Below, piece by piece: positions 1 through 9,074 of a stretch of 64,000 nucleotides of DNA. The DNA comes from Leishmania infantum JPCM5 (lineage: Eukaryota; Euglenozoa; Kinetoplastea; Trypanosomatida; Trypanosomatidae), in the NCBI RefSeq assembly GCF_000002875.2, contig NC_009399.2, positions 103,501-167,500 of the forward strand. The letters are read 5' to 3'. The notes under the pieces are model-generated. The model was not told where the DNA came from, made no database searches, and saw only the letters and a program-made list of their open reading frames with translations. The first letter of the stretch is position 1. The number at the start of each line of letters is the position of its first letter. The position numbers were made by a program, and so were the translations under genes.

Positions 1-1
1 T

Positions 2-1183
2 TCAATAAGGGACCATGAGGCGAAGACCCCGGCGCCAACGACGCGTCCGGTCCGGCCAGCCACGTTCTCCTCAGCAACTGCAGGGCCCCTTGCGCTGCCG
101 GACCCGTCGCTCGACGCGTACCTGCTGACTAGCTGCCCCTGCCGCCCCTCCGCAGCGCTACGCTTTCCTTTTCTCACCACGGCAGACGTGGAACGGCTCT
201 CTGCAGCGGCGGCGGCCGGGGTCACATCCACAGCGGCGGCGGGAAAGCCGCTAGTGATGGTTGACCTAGAGCTGTGGCTGGCGAACCTCGCGCTTCGCCG
301 CTGCTGTTTTTGCGCAACGTGCGACGCACCGACGGCTGGTGCTGGTGGCGGCGAACCCGAGCTTGCGGTAATGCAAACTTCTCAGTGCATGCGTGCATGC
401 GCCGCGAAACCGAGCACTGGCGCCGTGCGGCAAACCATAGCCACTCTGCCTGCTTGCGTGCTGGCGCAATACGCTACGTTCTGCACGACAGCGATGCCGC
501 CTTTGCCGTCTCTCGTCACAACCCCGCCTCCCTCTCTGGGCGAGATGCCGGCGGAGTGGATGCTCGTGCAATGGTGGTGGCGCGAGTGGTGCGGCGAGGA
601 CGCGTGGAGTCAGTCTGAGGACGTGCAGCGGTGCTATGCGCTGTGGCGGATCTTACTGGGACATGTTCCGCCAAGCCGACCCTCGTCCCCCAACTATGCA
701 GCGCCGACTCTATTAACGATGGCCCCTCTCTTGTCCTCCCTGCTGCGCCTCCTCGTGGGCATCGGTAGGCATGCCGGCGCCACAGAGGAGCGAGTGCGAC
801 GTGCCTTCCACTGCCTTGCGGCTCTGCGGCGAGTGCCTGCAGGAGCGCTGGACACCCGCACCGCCAAGGCCGAGGAGAACGCTGATGCCGATGCGGCGAT
901 GACCATCGAGGACGACATGACCCTCACAGTCGATGAATGTGCTGCTTTGGGACGCCTGCTAAGTCCGACAGCTCTCATCGTCGGCAGCAACGTCCCTGTA
1001 ACGACAACGCCAGCGACGGCAGCGGAAGCGGCGGTGTCAGAAACATCTGATAGCGAAGCCCGCGGGCACGAGTTTATCACGGATGTGCAGCTTCTCCTGC
1101 AGGTGGAGGGCACCAAGGGCGTGACGCTACCACTGCTGCTCTCCTCACGATGGGCCAGTCTAATGATGAGGGAGCACTTCTAG
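2..1183 (+). CDS. Conserved hypothetical protein, 5' end outside window (partial)
   Basis: The frame is open from base 2 to the TAG ending at 1183 and has no in-frame ATG in its first 250 bases, so the true start must lie to the left of the window; 393 residues are visible. I do not recognise the family. Visible features are a Cys-rich patch around window residues 95-105 (RCCFCATC), a Trp-rich stretch (VQWWWREWCGEDAW), a hydrophobic helical segment (LLSSLLRLLVGIG) and an acidic/Ala-Thr-rich stretch before the C-terminus. No signal peptide can be judged because the N-terminus is missing. GC-rich codon use with an open frame over almost 400 codons supports coding. The Cys patch might bind metal, but the spacing matches no classical finger. 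Confidence 0.6.
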   Translation, partial: SIRDHEAKTPAPTTRPVRPATFSSATAGPLALPDPSLDAYLLTSCPCRPSAALRFPFLTTADVERLSAAAAAGVTSTAAAGKPLVMVDLELWLANLALRRCCFCATCDAPTAGAGGGEPELAVMQTSQCMRACAAKPSTGAVRQTIATLPACVLAQYATFCTTAMPPLPSLVTTPPPSLGEMPAEWMLVQWWWREWCGEDAWSQSEDVQRCYALWRILLGHVPPSRPSSPNYAAPTLLTMAPLLSSLLRLLVGIGRHAGATEERVRRAFHCLAALRRVPAGALDTRTAKAEENADADAAMTIEDDMTLTVDECAALGRLLSPTALIVGSNVPVTTTPATAAEAAVSETSDSEARGHEFITDVQLLLQVEGTKGVTLPLLLSSRWASLMMREHF

Positions 1184-2789
1184 AGTTCTGGCGACAGTGG
1201 CGGCAAGGCAGGAAGGGTCATGCTGGTTGCACTGAAAACGCTGCCAGCGCATGCGGCATGAGGCAGAAGATGGCGTCCACAGCCCGCAGAGGGGCCCTTG
1301 TTGTTGCGATCGGCTATGGGAAGTGCAGCACGAGAAGCAAGCGGTGTCGCCCACTCATCCACGCGCCCCCTCCTCCTCTTGCCCTCTCTCTCCGCTCTGT
1401 CGCCCACTGCGTGGCTGCTGGCAAAAGAAATGGCCCACCTTGCTAGAGAACAGGGCGGTAGTGACGGCGCCGGCCAGATCGCTGGCAAGATCCGCATACC
1501 TTCCTATGAAAGCGGCATCACGGAGAAAGAAAGGGAACTGGATGTACAGTAGCTCTTTGTCCCGGGCGGAATGTGTTAAGGGACCGCCCACTCCAAGAGA
1601 AGGAGGGAGGCGATGGACGGGGCCTTGGGTGACCCGCGCCTGTGCCTCCCCCGCCCCTCCCGCCCGCGTCGGCTTCGTTTTTGTTTTCACTTTTCTTTGG
1701 AGTTTCCGTATCGTTGGCTCTGCTGTTGTCGCGGTGTCCAACCTGCCCCATCATGTATAGGTTGCCGTTGTTTACTTTGAGGGGCTGGCGTGCACGCGCC
1801 GCCCCTCTCGAAATACCCACTCTTTTCGTCTGGCGTTGCTTGTCACGCATATCTTTCTGCCTCCTCCTCCTCCTCGGGTCTCCTCCCTCCGTGGAAGCCG
1901 ATAAAACGAACGAAACAGGGGGGTTGGGGTGTTTCGTCGTCGCAATGCTGGCGGACGCATTCACAGACCGACGCACACGCGACATTCTTACACGCACAGC
2001 GAAGGGCGGTCCTCTGACGAGGGAGAAGAGAGGGTGGAGAGGGGCACATGTAAGATGAGCGCGACTGCACGTCCTCGCATAGCTTGTCTGTCGGTCTGCC
2101 TCTCCCTCCCTGCTCAGAACGCGAACAGATGGCGGTGTCAGTGGCGGTGGGTGCCGTAGCGCATCAAACATGGATCAGCTCGTAAAGAGCGTATGGGGAG
2201 CACGTGGACACGTCTGCTTCGGTCGCCTGTATTTCTCCACCGTTCTTCACTTTCTCGCCACCTACTTGCGCGATCGATACCGTCTTGTCTGCTCCCCTTA
2301 ACGCGTTCGTTGCTCCGCCTCCTGCGGCTCTATCACCGCCATTTACTTCGCCTTCCTCTCTCCCCTTCCCTCCCCCTCCCTCTTGAAGCGACGCTACAAT
2401 CAACGACCACTGTGCGTGCGTGTGTGTTATTGTCGTCGTCTCGTCTTTTCGCTTTACACGCGCGCGGTCTTCCGTGCCACTTTTGGCCGTTTACTTCTTT
2501 TCGTCTGTCTCTCCCGTTCGCGGCAACGGCTGCGGTTTGCGTGTTGCTCTCTCTCTCGCTTCCTCTTCCTCTGCCGCTGCTGCGGTTGCTGTTGTTCTTC
2601 TTCGTGCAAGTGGGCGAGTGCTAGTGGATCAACGCGCATGTGCATTGCCCATGGATCCCTCCCTCTCTCTCTCTTGCCTCCTCTGCATTTCCCTTCCCTG
2701 CCGCCTTTCGCCCACCTCACGCACATAGACACAGCCGTTGCGGCACTGACTCGCACGTGCACGCGCACGAGCACTCACACGCCTGCAAG
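1184..2789. other. Intergenic region, no gene seen
   Basis: This 1.6-kb stretch is pyrimidine-rich, with notable C/T tracts near 2330-2385 and 2656-2720. Open frames here are short, overlap on both strands and encode Pro/Ser/Leu/Arg-rich junk, so I see no gene. It should hold the 3' UTR of the upstream gene and the 5' leader of the next. Confidence 0.7.
2656..2728 (+). promoter_or_regulatory. Probable spliced-leader acceptor (polypyrimidine tract plus AG)
   Basis: A long C/T-rich tract (2656-2720) is followed by its first AG at 2727-2728, 61 bases upstream of the ATG at 2790. This is the usual trypanosomatid trans-splice acceptor layout. Inferred from sequence only. Confidence 0.45.
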
Positions 2790-4223
2790 ATGGAGACCTA
2801 CAAGGATGTCATTGTAAGCCATCCGCCGGCGATGTACTCGCAGTCAGGGTACACGACACACTTTGCTTTAGAAAACTACAAGGGAATCTTGCTCTGCCAG
2901 CGACCGTCAAACCTCGGCTCGGCGGCTGGGTTCGGCGGCGCCGGCGGTGCCGATGGCTACGATCGAGGAAACGCATCCTCTGCCCCGTTCGTTCCTTCGA
3001 AGCCCACTGGCAACCCACTTGGCTACGGACCGTCCAAGGAGAGTCGCGACGCCCGTGCTGAGCAGGAGGCGTTGCGCGTGGCGAACCAGCGGCAGCGCCA
3101 AACAAAGTCGTCGCAGGCGCTCTCGCGCCACCGTCGCTGGCTGCGCAGCTTTGCGCGGCAGGTGCAATCAATGAAGGAGTCTGACCGGCAGCTCGAGGTG
3201 GAGGCGGCGCAGCGAGCCGCCAGGGTGCGAGAGGCAGAGAAGCGCAGGCGTGCTGAGCAGCAGCAGGAGCTGGCCGCGATCGCCGTTAGCACAGATAACG
3301 CCAGCGCGCCGCCATACAACATGCACAAGTCGATGGAAGCACACGTGGCGACCACGCTCAAGGGCACGGCTGCCCCAGTGGCGCCCTCCTCCCGCAAGCC
3401 GAAGTGGGCCTTGACCGAGGAGGAGGCGATGGACGCCGAGCTCGACTTCGACCGCGACCTCCTCGACTTCGCTGAGAACCTCGACTACGAGAAGTTCATC
3501 TCTGACTTTGAAGTCGCGGAGGCGCTGGGCGTTATGCGGGATCGCGTGGAGGAGATTGCGAGGGCAAACAACTGGTCCGTCGACGACATCCGCCGCGCAA
3601 CGACCGACGATGATGACGATCTCAACTCGGTTGTGTCGCCTTCAGAGGCGCATCTCATTCTCTGCAGCAAACAGCGGCAGCAGCAAGGTGGTGGTGCTGC
3701 CGCTGCGGAGGCTCGAGCCGCGCTCCCGGAGGCGCTGGCGGTGCACGCGCACGACTGGGACAGCAGCAGCAGTGGCCGTGGCCGGCTGCTAAAGAAGGCG
3801 ATAAGTCGTGACGCTCTTGCCCTCGCGGAGCGGCTGTTTGCCGCCTCGCCATCGCTGCAGAAGGTTCACACGCGGCACAGCCTTGCGCGTGCGCTGCAGC
3901 GGTGCGCCTTGGAAGGCCACGTCGACGTGACGGAGTCCACGTTGCTGCGGCACGCGTCCAAGCCTAGCGCGGCGAAGGGCGGCGGCGGTGCTAACAGTGA
4001 TGCGGCGTCGTCTTCCCCTGCAGCGGTGGACCCTCCGGCGATTCCGGAGCCCTTAGTCGTTAAGATAGGCGCGGATGCGATGCCTGCGCCTTGCAGCAGT
4101 GCCGACGGATTCACCGGAGGCTCTGCGGCCGGCATACAGCCGTCACGTATTCTGCGTGAGCTTCAGCAGTCGAAGGAGCGTACACAAGGACTGCCGTACC
4201 TCTACCGCTGTCCCGCCATCTAG
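2790..4223 (+). CDS. Conserved hypothetical protein, 477 aa, possibly cytoskeletal or flagellar
   Basis: The start is placed at ATG 2790 because the in-frame extension upstream encodes His/Pro-rich UTR-like sequence. The N-terminus is compact (GYTTHFALENYKGILLCQRP, residues about 20-40) and the last ten residues (LPYLYRCPAI) look like a conserved tail. Residues about 95-170 are charged and rich in Arg, Glu and Gln, consistent with a helix or coiled coil (EAAQRAARVREAEKRRRAEQQQE). An acidic segment (about 205-250, EEEAMDAELDFDRDLLDFAENLDYEKF) is followed by a low-complexity linker. I do not know its function. The short conserved ends plus coiled-coil middle resemble axonemal or cytoskeletal proteins, but that is inference. 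No membrane segment or signal peptide is visible. Confidence 0.8.
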   Translation: METYKDVIVSHPPAMYSQSGYTTHFALENYKGILLCQRPSNLGSAAGFGGAGGADGYDRGNASSAPFVPSKPTGNPLGYGPSKESRDARAEQEALRVANQRQRQTKSSQALSRHRRWLRSFARQVQSMKESDRQLEVEAAQRAARVREAEKRRRAEQQQELAAIAVSTDNASAPPYNMHKSMEAHVATTLKGTAAPVAPSSRKPKWALTEEEAMDAELDFDRDLLDFAENLDYEKFISDFEVAEALGVMRDRVEEIARANNWSVDDIRRATTDDDDDLNSVVSPSEAHLILCSKQRQQQGGGAAAAEARAALPEALAVHAHDWDSSSSGRGRLLKKAISRDALALAERLFAASPSLQKVHTRHSLARALQRCALEGHVDVTESTLLRHASKPSAAKGGGGANSDAASSSPAAVDPPAIPEPLVVKIGADAMPAPCSSADGFTGGSAAGIQPSRILRELQQSKERTQGLPYLYRCPAI

Positions 4224-4804
4224 ACTACACATGTACGCAGGCACGAGCTCGTGAGTGGTCTGTGTTGGTTTACGCGATGACATCACGTCGAAATCTTTTT
4301 TCACCATGTAAATCTTCGCGCATGTACAATACTGGAAGAGAGCATGCTTGTGTGCTTGTGTGTGTGAGAGAGAGAGAGGGTATGCGTATGTAGTCAAGCG
4401 GTGTGTGCTCGCTGTCATCGTCGTCGTCGTTTCCTCCTCTTCTTTCTCGATGGCTCTGTGGACACTCGCTTGGGCACTGCCCTTCCCCAACACACACACA
4501 CACACACAAACTTTTTTAGAGCTGCCGCAGTAATCAACCACTGCAGCCGCAACAGCAGCGCGTGGCACCGCCTCGGACCTACACGCGGGTGCACATGCGC
4601 AAGCAGCGCTTTCCTTCGTTACTGTGTGTGCGCGTTCCAGTGCGTTCTTGTTCCACCGCGTGTGGCGTTACTTTGCCGCCGTTTGCCATGGCGCTCTCCA
4701 CTTGTGCCATGAAAGTCGTTGCTGCAGCAGTGACGGTGTACCCGACCGGACTTCGATAACTCCCGGGTAATCAGTTACGCCTGTGCCTCTTCTCTGAACA
4801 CACA

Positions 4805-4836
<32 letters not shown>

Positions 4837-5961
4837 GCATGCGTGCACGCGAATACGCGCGCTCAGGGCAGGCACGCCTTGCCCACCTGATAGTCATCCT
4901 TTCTCTAGTTGCGCTTGTGTGTGTGTGTGTGTGATCACGGTCAAACTGCGTAGAACGCTGCCCTGGGACACACGAACTTATCGACTCACTCCTCATGGTT
5001 CATCACTACGATTGCTACGAATGCGTTGCCGCACGTCTGCCCCCCCCCACCACCACCACCAACTCTCTTACTTACTCACCTCCATGCCTATCACTTCACT
5101 GCTCCTCCGCTCTCTCTATCCGCCGCTTCATCGACCGTCGTGTGCGCGGGCTGGGGCGGTGGTGAGGCTAGCATCACGGCCACCACTGGCATTGGCAAGC
5201 AAACTTACAAAATACATCTGTATCTTAAGTTGCTCTCGCCGCCGTCTCTCTTCTCCCTCCCGCATCTCTCCAAAGAGCACGTGCTCAGTGGATCTAACTC
5301 ACGCGTACTGGAGCACCGAGAGGCAGACAGACAGACACACACAGAAACGCGAATCTACTCGAAGAGAACCCGATCCTTACACATACGCGTACAGCCGCTG
5401 ACCCTCTTACTCACGCATATACACTCACGTGTACAGAAACGCCCGCGCATCTATACGCACGCACAGATAGAGAGAGGTGCTCATAGAACCTACTGCACCT
5501 GAGAAGGAGCTAGCCGCTACAGCTGTGCCTTTCTCGCTCACGCCCCCGCCCCGCATCGCTCGCCACTGCCTCATTTCGCTCATAGTCCTCTCTTCTCTCT
5601 TCTCTCTTTTCTCTTTTCTCTCGCGCGCGCTTGAATGTCTTTTCCTTCTCTTGCGCATCGTCGCCCTCCTGTCCTACTACCCTGTGAGCGGGCTGTCTTG
5701 CAAGCACCTAGCAGCAACGAAGCGAGCCACACGCACCTCCAGAGATAGAGAGAGACACCCGTACACACGTACACACACGGGCAGAGCGAAGAGAGTGAGA
5801 GACGTGGTCTTTGTGCTCATTTTATTTCCTTCAAAAAGATCGACCATAGAAACCTGCTCCGTAGGGCCCCCCCTCCACCCTCTCCTCACCGTATTCGTAC
5901 CCGCGTACGCCCCCTCCCCGCTTCCCCAAAAGAAAAACGCAGACAAACACATACACGCAGG
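4224..5961. other. Intergenic region with dinucleotide repeats
   Basis: No gene seen. It contains a CA run at about 4489-4508, a longer CA run at 4805-4833, a GT run near 4915-4933, a C run near 5040-5048 followed by CAC triplets, and a striking TCTCTTTTC-type pyrimidine tract at about 5590-5630. The AG ending the last pyrimidine stretch before RPA2 is at 5931-5932. Confidence 0.7.
5910..5932 (+). promoter_or_regulatory. Probable spliced-leader acceptor of RPA2
   Basis: A C/T tract at 5910-5927 is followed by the first AG at 5931-5932, giving a 29-base leader to the RPA2 ATG at 5962. A second AG at 5959-5960 abuts the start codon too closely to be preferred. Inference from layout. Confidence 0.4.
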
Positions 5962-6735
5962 ATGCTTGCTTCGACCCCTGGCAGCAACTTCGGGGGCGCC
6001 GTTGCATCCTCGAACAACAGTGGTGGCCAGCAGCCGCAGCGTCGCATGCACCCAATTCGCCCGCTCACCATCAAGCAGATGTTGGAGGCTCAGAGCGTTG
6101 GCGGTGGTGTTCTGGTCGTGGACGGCCGCGAGGTGACGCAGGCGACCGTCGTAGGCCGTGTGTTGGGCTACGAGAACGCCAACATGGCTTCTGGTGGTGG
6201 CGCCATCACTGCCAAGCACTTTGGGTACCGAATCACCGACAACACGGGCATGCTCGTCGTGCGCCAGTGGATCGATGCGGACAGGATGCAGGAGCCCCTT
6301 CCCCTTAACACGCACGTCCGCGCGTCTGGCACAGTGAATGTGTGGCAGCAGAACCCCATCGTCACCGGCACTGTGGTGAGCATGGCGGACAGCAACGAAA
6401 TGAACTACCACATGTTGGACGCCATTCTGACGCACTTCCGCCTGACACAGGGCAACAAGCGTGCCCCGAGCAGTGGTGTCTCGATACAGAACACGGCCTC
6501 GGCCGTTGGCATGCACAATATGCTGCCTGGAGGCGACATCAAGGTGCTGCTGACAGACCTCCTTGTCTCTTTCATCAAGCAGCACGGCAGCAGCGGAGCT
6601 GGCATGTCGATGGATGAACTAACGACGTCGGCGCAGCGCTACGGCTTCACCCATGGCGATGTGCGCACTGCGATGCGGACGTTGGCAGCGGAGGGGAAAG
6701 TGTACCAGACCCACGACAACCGCTTCAACATCTGA
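5962..6735 (+). CDS. RPA2: Replication protein A 28-32 kDa subunit (RPA2/RFA2)
   Basis: This encodes 257 residues, the usual length for the middle subunit of the heterotrimeric single-strand DNA-binding complex RPA, which acts in nuclear replication, repair and telomere maintenance. The N-terminal 30 residues are Gly/Ser/Asn-rich, as in other RPA2 proteins where this tail is phosphorylated. Residues about 33-165 form the OB fold: RPLTIKQMLEAQ opens it, followed by VTQATVVGRVLGYE, YRITDNTGMLVVRQWID and VRASGTVNVWQQ. Residues about 190-257 fit the winged-helix protein-interaction domain (MSMDELTTSAQRYGFTHGDVRTAM, ending DNRFNI). The ATG at 5962 is the first in frame after the acceptor. A degenerate retroposon lies in its 3' flank and could influence mRNA stability. 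Confident assignment. Confidence 0.95.
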   Translation: MLASTPGSNFGGAVASSNNSGGQQPQRRMHPIRPLTIKQMLEAQSVGGGVLVVDGREVTQATVVGRVLGYENANMASGGGAITAKHFGYRITDNTGMLVVRQWIDADRMQEPLPLNTHVRASGTVNVWQQNPIVTGTVVSMADSNEMNYHMLDAILTHFRLTQGNKRAPSSGVSIQNTASAVGMHNMLPGGDIKVLLTDLLVSFIKQHGSSGAGMSMDELTTSAQRYGFTHGDVRTAMRTLAAEGKVYQTHDNRFNI

Positions 6736-6837
6736 GCAAATACACGCATCGCCGAATATCACCACCACCACCAGTACGATTCATGCACGCTCTCCTCATC
6801 TGCTGCCGTTATTCCTCCCTCCTCCCTCCACTCGTCA

Positions 6838-7405
6838 GACCCCTGGTGACGGGAAGGGGGCACACACACCTCTCGGTGCATGGCATCTCAGGGCCTCCCG
6901 TACACACCCACCCTGCCAATGCCGGAACCGCTTGTGGCGGTGCCAGGCTCAAGTACCTAGCTTGTGCGGAGGGGTCACAGCGATGTACCGCCGCTGGTAT
7001 GCCGGCGGTCAGGCGCTGGATGGCGCGGCATCGCGGGCGACCCGCGACGGTGCACACGCTTGCGCATCCGCATGATGGGCACAGCGCCAACCGAGCTCGA
7101 GCGTATCCCACCCGGCCCTCACTGCCTGCTGATGGGGAGCCTGCGTGCCACGCCGAGGAGGATGCACCAGGTGGCGACCGGCATGAGGGGAGCCGGCTGC
7201 GAGGCGGCCCGCGGAGCGGTGGCGCGTAGCGTGTGAGGCAGAGGCCGTGCTCTCAGCTGACTGGGACGGCGCACGGCTGCAACGCGTGTGCGAACGGCAT
7301 GCTTCGCACCAGGCGACGGGGCCCGCGGCAGACTGGCGGGTGGTGGTGGTGGTGTGGAGTGGTGTTTGACTCCTGTTGCGTCAGGCAAAAAAGGGGCACA
7401 AGTTG
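6838..7405 (+). mobile_element. SIDER2-like degenerate retroposon in the RPA2 3' flank
   Basis: About 570 bases differ from the surrounding C/T-rich intergenic DNA: the block is G+C-rich in both strands, has no CA/GT runs and no convincing ORF. It ends with an A-rich stretch (aggcaaaaaagg, near 7383-7395). The order of short motifs (e.g. ccaatgccggaaccgc, gcatccgcatgatgggcac, gtggcgaccggcatgagggg) agrees with my recollection of Leishmania SIDER2 elements, which are extinct ingi/L1Tc-related retroposons found mainly in 3' UTRs and linked to mRNA decay. Boundaries are approximate and the family call rests on memory, not alignment. Confidence 0.55.
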
Positions 7406-7407
7406 GA

Positions 7408-7438
7408 GAGAGGACTGACGCGTAGCGTCAGTCCTCTC
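7408..7438. repeat. Perfect 14-bp inverted repeat with 3-base loop
   Basis: Bases 7408-7421 are exactly complementary to 7425-7438, with loop GTA at 7422-7424. In RNA this would be a very stable hairpin just downstream of the SIDER-like block, in the presumed RPA2 3' UTR. Whether it belongs to the element or is a separate control or processing signal is unknown. Confidence 0.85.
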
Positions 7439-8442
7439 AGCCCCGACCTTCCTCTCCTTTGCGTGTGTCTCACCCCCCCCCTCCCCAGCGGACCTCGTCG
7501 GGCCTTGCCCGGTGTGGTGTGCGGGCCTGTATGCTTTTCCGCATGTGTTTGCTCTTTGTAGCCCGTGCGGTGCGCTTCAGCGCTTCCACCTCCCCCCCCC
7601 CGTTTTTCCGCTTCTCTTGTGTGCTTGCGGACGTTTTCCGTTGGGGCCGTCTATTTTGTTTTGTGCGGCGCTCGTAAAGTCCTGAGATGCACGGACTAGG
7701 AAATGAGAGGAGGGGGAGTGTGTGGATAGCGCCATCACCCAACCTATCTCGCCGCCTCTTGTTTATTTTTATGGGGCGGTCGCTTGTAGTTCTCTCTCCC
7801 TCCTCTCCCTCTTTTTGGGCGCTGATGATGATGGTGATCGTGATGATGTTTTATTTCGTATACAGCGTTCTCGTTTCTTCCTGTGGCCGTTGCGTGGAAT
7901 ACTCCGTTGAGGTACGCCGTGGTCTATGAGCTGGCTTGAGCGAGGAATCGGAAGCAACCCATCGCGAGGAGTGCGCGCCGGCATGATATGTTTTTTTCGG
8001 TCTCTCACTACCAAGACACTGCCGCTAATGGTGCCTTGCGCGGGGCAGAAGCAACGACAATCAACCAGCGCCACCCCCTTCCTCCCCTCGCCTCCTTCCC
8101 CTCTCTCGGCCCCTAACTTGCCTACATGCGCATAGACGCCAAATCTTCTGGTGACTGTAAAGGAGGAGGAGGGAGGGGAAGTGTGGTGGCAAGCGGGGAA
8201 GCAGAAAGCGGTTCAACTTCGCACTCCTCAGCCTTGAATAACACTGTCTTCTCCGACAGCTGCGCACCCGCCCATGCACACAGTAGCAGAAGCCTGCGTT
8301 GACGTCGTATGACCTTCTCTCTTCGACTTTTCATTCCACCGTCTCGCTCCCTTGTACCTCCTCCTCCTTCCTCCCGTGTACGTGACCCCACTCGCAAACT
8401 CACTCAAGCACAGCCGCCCTGTCGTCCTCCCTGCCCTTCGAC

Positions 8443-8444
8443 AG
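8443..8444 (+). promoter_or_regulatory. Probable spliced-leader acceptor AG of p18 copy 1
   Basis: This AG follows the pyrimidine-rich stretch 8309-8440 and gives a 66-base leader to ATG 8511. The same AG recurs at 10520-10521 in copy 2. Inferred from layout. Confidence 0.4.
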
Positions 8445-8510
8445 ACCCACTCGTCAGGCCACAACCCCCATATAAAGCCGCAGTAATCTGCCCAAGAGAA
8501 AGCCTCAAGC

Positions 8511-9074
8511 ATGCGCCGTCTGTCTAGCCAGCTTATGTGCACCGCTGCCGCGGCCCGCTTCGCGTCCGCCGGCGGCGCGAAGAAGTACGACCTGTTCGGC
8601 TACGAGGTGGACACGAACACGGCGCTGTGGATCGACAAGGTGAAGAAGTGCCGCTACTACGACGAGGCCGGCGAGGTGCTGGTGAACATGAACGTGAAGA
8701 ACTGCCCGCCGGATCTGGAGACGTACAACGCGACGCTGCAGAAGATCTACGAAGCGCCGAGCAAGCAGGACAAGCCAGTGGAGAACGAGAGCAAGTTCTG
8801 CGCGATGATGGACCTGATGGAGGAGATGCAGCACCGCAACAAGGTGAAGCCGAACGAGGAGTCGTGGACGTGGGTGTTGAAGGAGTGCGTGCAGAGCGGG
8901 CAGTTCCGCCTCGGCTACTGCGTTGCGAAGCTGATGGAGGCTGAGTTCAAGCGGGTGCCGGCGGAGCTTGTGCAGCAGAACGAGGCAAACGCTTCGAAGG
9001 CGAAGGCGGACGGCAAGGAGCACCCGAGCACGCTGGCGCAGCAGCAGAGCCTGTTCGACATCAAGATCCAGTAA
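8511..9074 (+). CDS. p18: Mitochondrial F1-ATPase subunit p18, copy 1
   Basis: The product is 187 residues. It matches my knowledge of the euglenozoan-specific F1-ATPase subunit p18, older annotated as mitochondrial ribonucleoprotein p18, whose T. brucei gene also neighbours RPA2. Three copies sit on the outside of the F1 head, bound to the alpha subunits in the mitochondrial matrix. The first ~23 residues (MRRLSSQLMCTAAAARFASAGG) form a typical basic, Ser/Ala-rich mitochondrial targeting peptide. The rest is helical with PPR-like pairs: about 58-85 (GEVLVNMN..PPDLETYNATLQKIY) and about 100-150 (FCAMMDLMEEMQ.. to ..WTWVLKECVQSG). The C-terminus is QSLFDIKIQ. It differs from copy 2 only by Ala versus Thr at residue 151. 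Its different 3' flank could give different regulation. Confidence 0.9.
   Translation: MRRLSSQLMCTAAAARFASAGGAKKYDLFGYEVDTNTALWIDKVKKCRYYDEAGEVLVNMNVKNCPPDLETYNATLQKIYEAPSKQDKPVENESKFCAMMDLMEEMQHRNKVKPNEESWTWVLKECVQSGQFRLGYCVAKLMEAEFKRVPAELVQQNEANASKAKADGKEHPSTLAQQQSLFDIKIQ

Larger units (their letters stand above)
6736..8510. other. Intergenic/3' UTR region of RPA2
   Basis: No protein gene seen. The left half holds a G+C-rich, non-coding SIDER2-like block (6838-7405) and a perfect hairpin (7408-7438). The right half has C runs at about 7470-7480 and 7594-7603, a GATGATGATGG-like stretch near 7823, and a pyrimidine tract (about 8309-8440) leading into the first p18 gene. Confidence 0.7.
8433..9074 (+). 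repeat. Duplicated block, copy 1 (p18 leader plus CDS)
   Basis: Bases 8433-9074 match 10510-11151 at a constant offset of 2077 with one substitution seen (8961 G versus 11038 A). Identity starts 10 bases before the candidate splice acceptor and stops at the last base of the stop codon; flanks on both sides are unrelated. Confidence 0.95.

Noticed and set aside
8505..9023. Antisense Leu/His/Val/Arg-rich frames opposite both p18 genes
   Set aside because: They mirror the p18 codons (including the targeting peptide region) and appear at both copies simply because the copies are identical.
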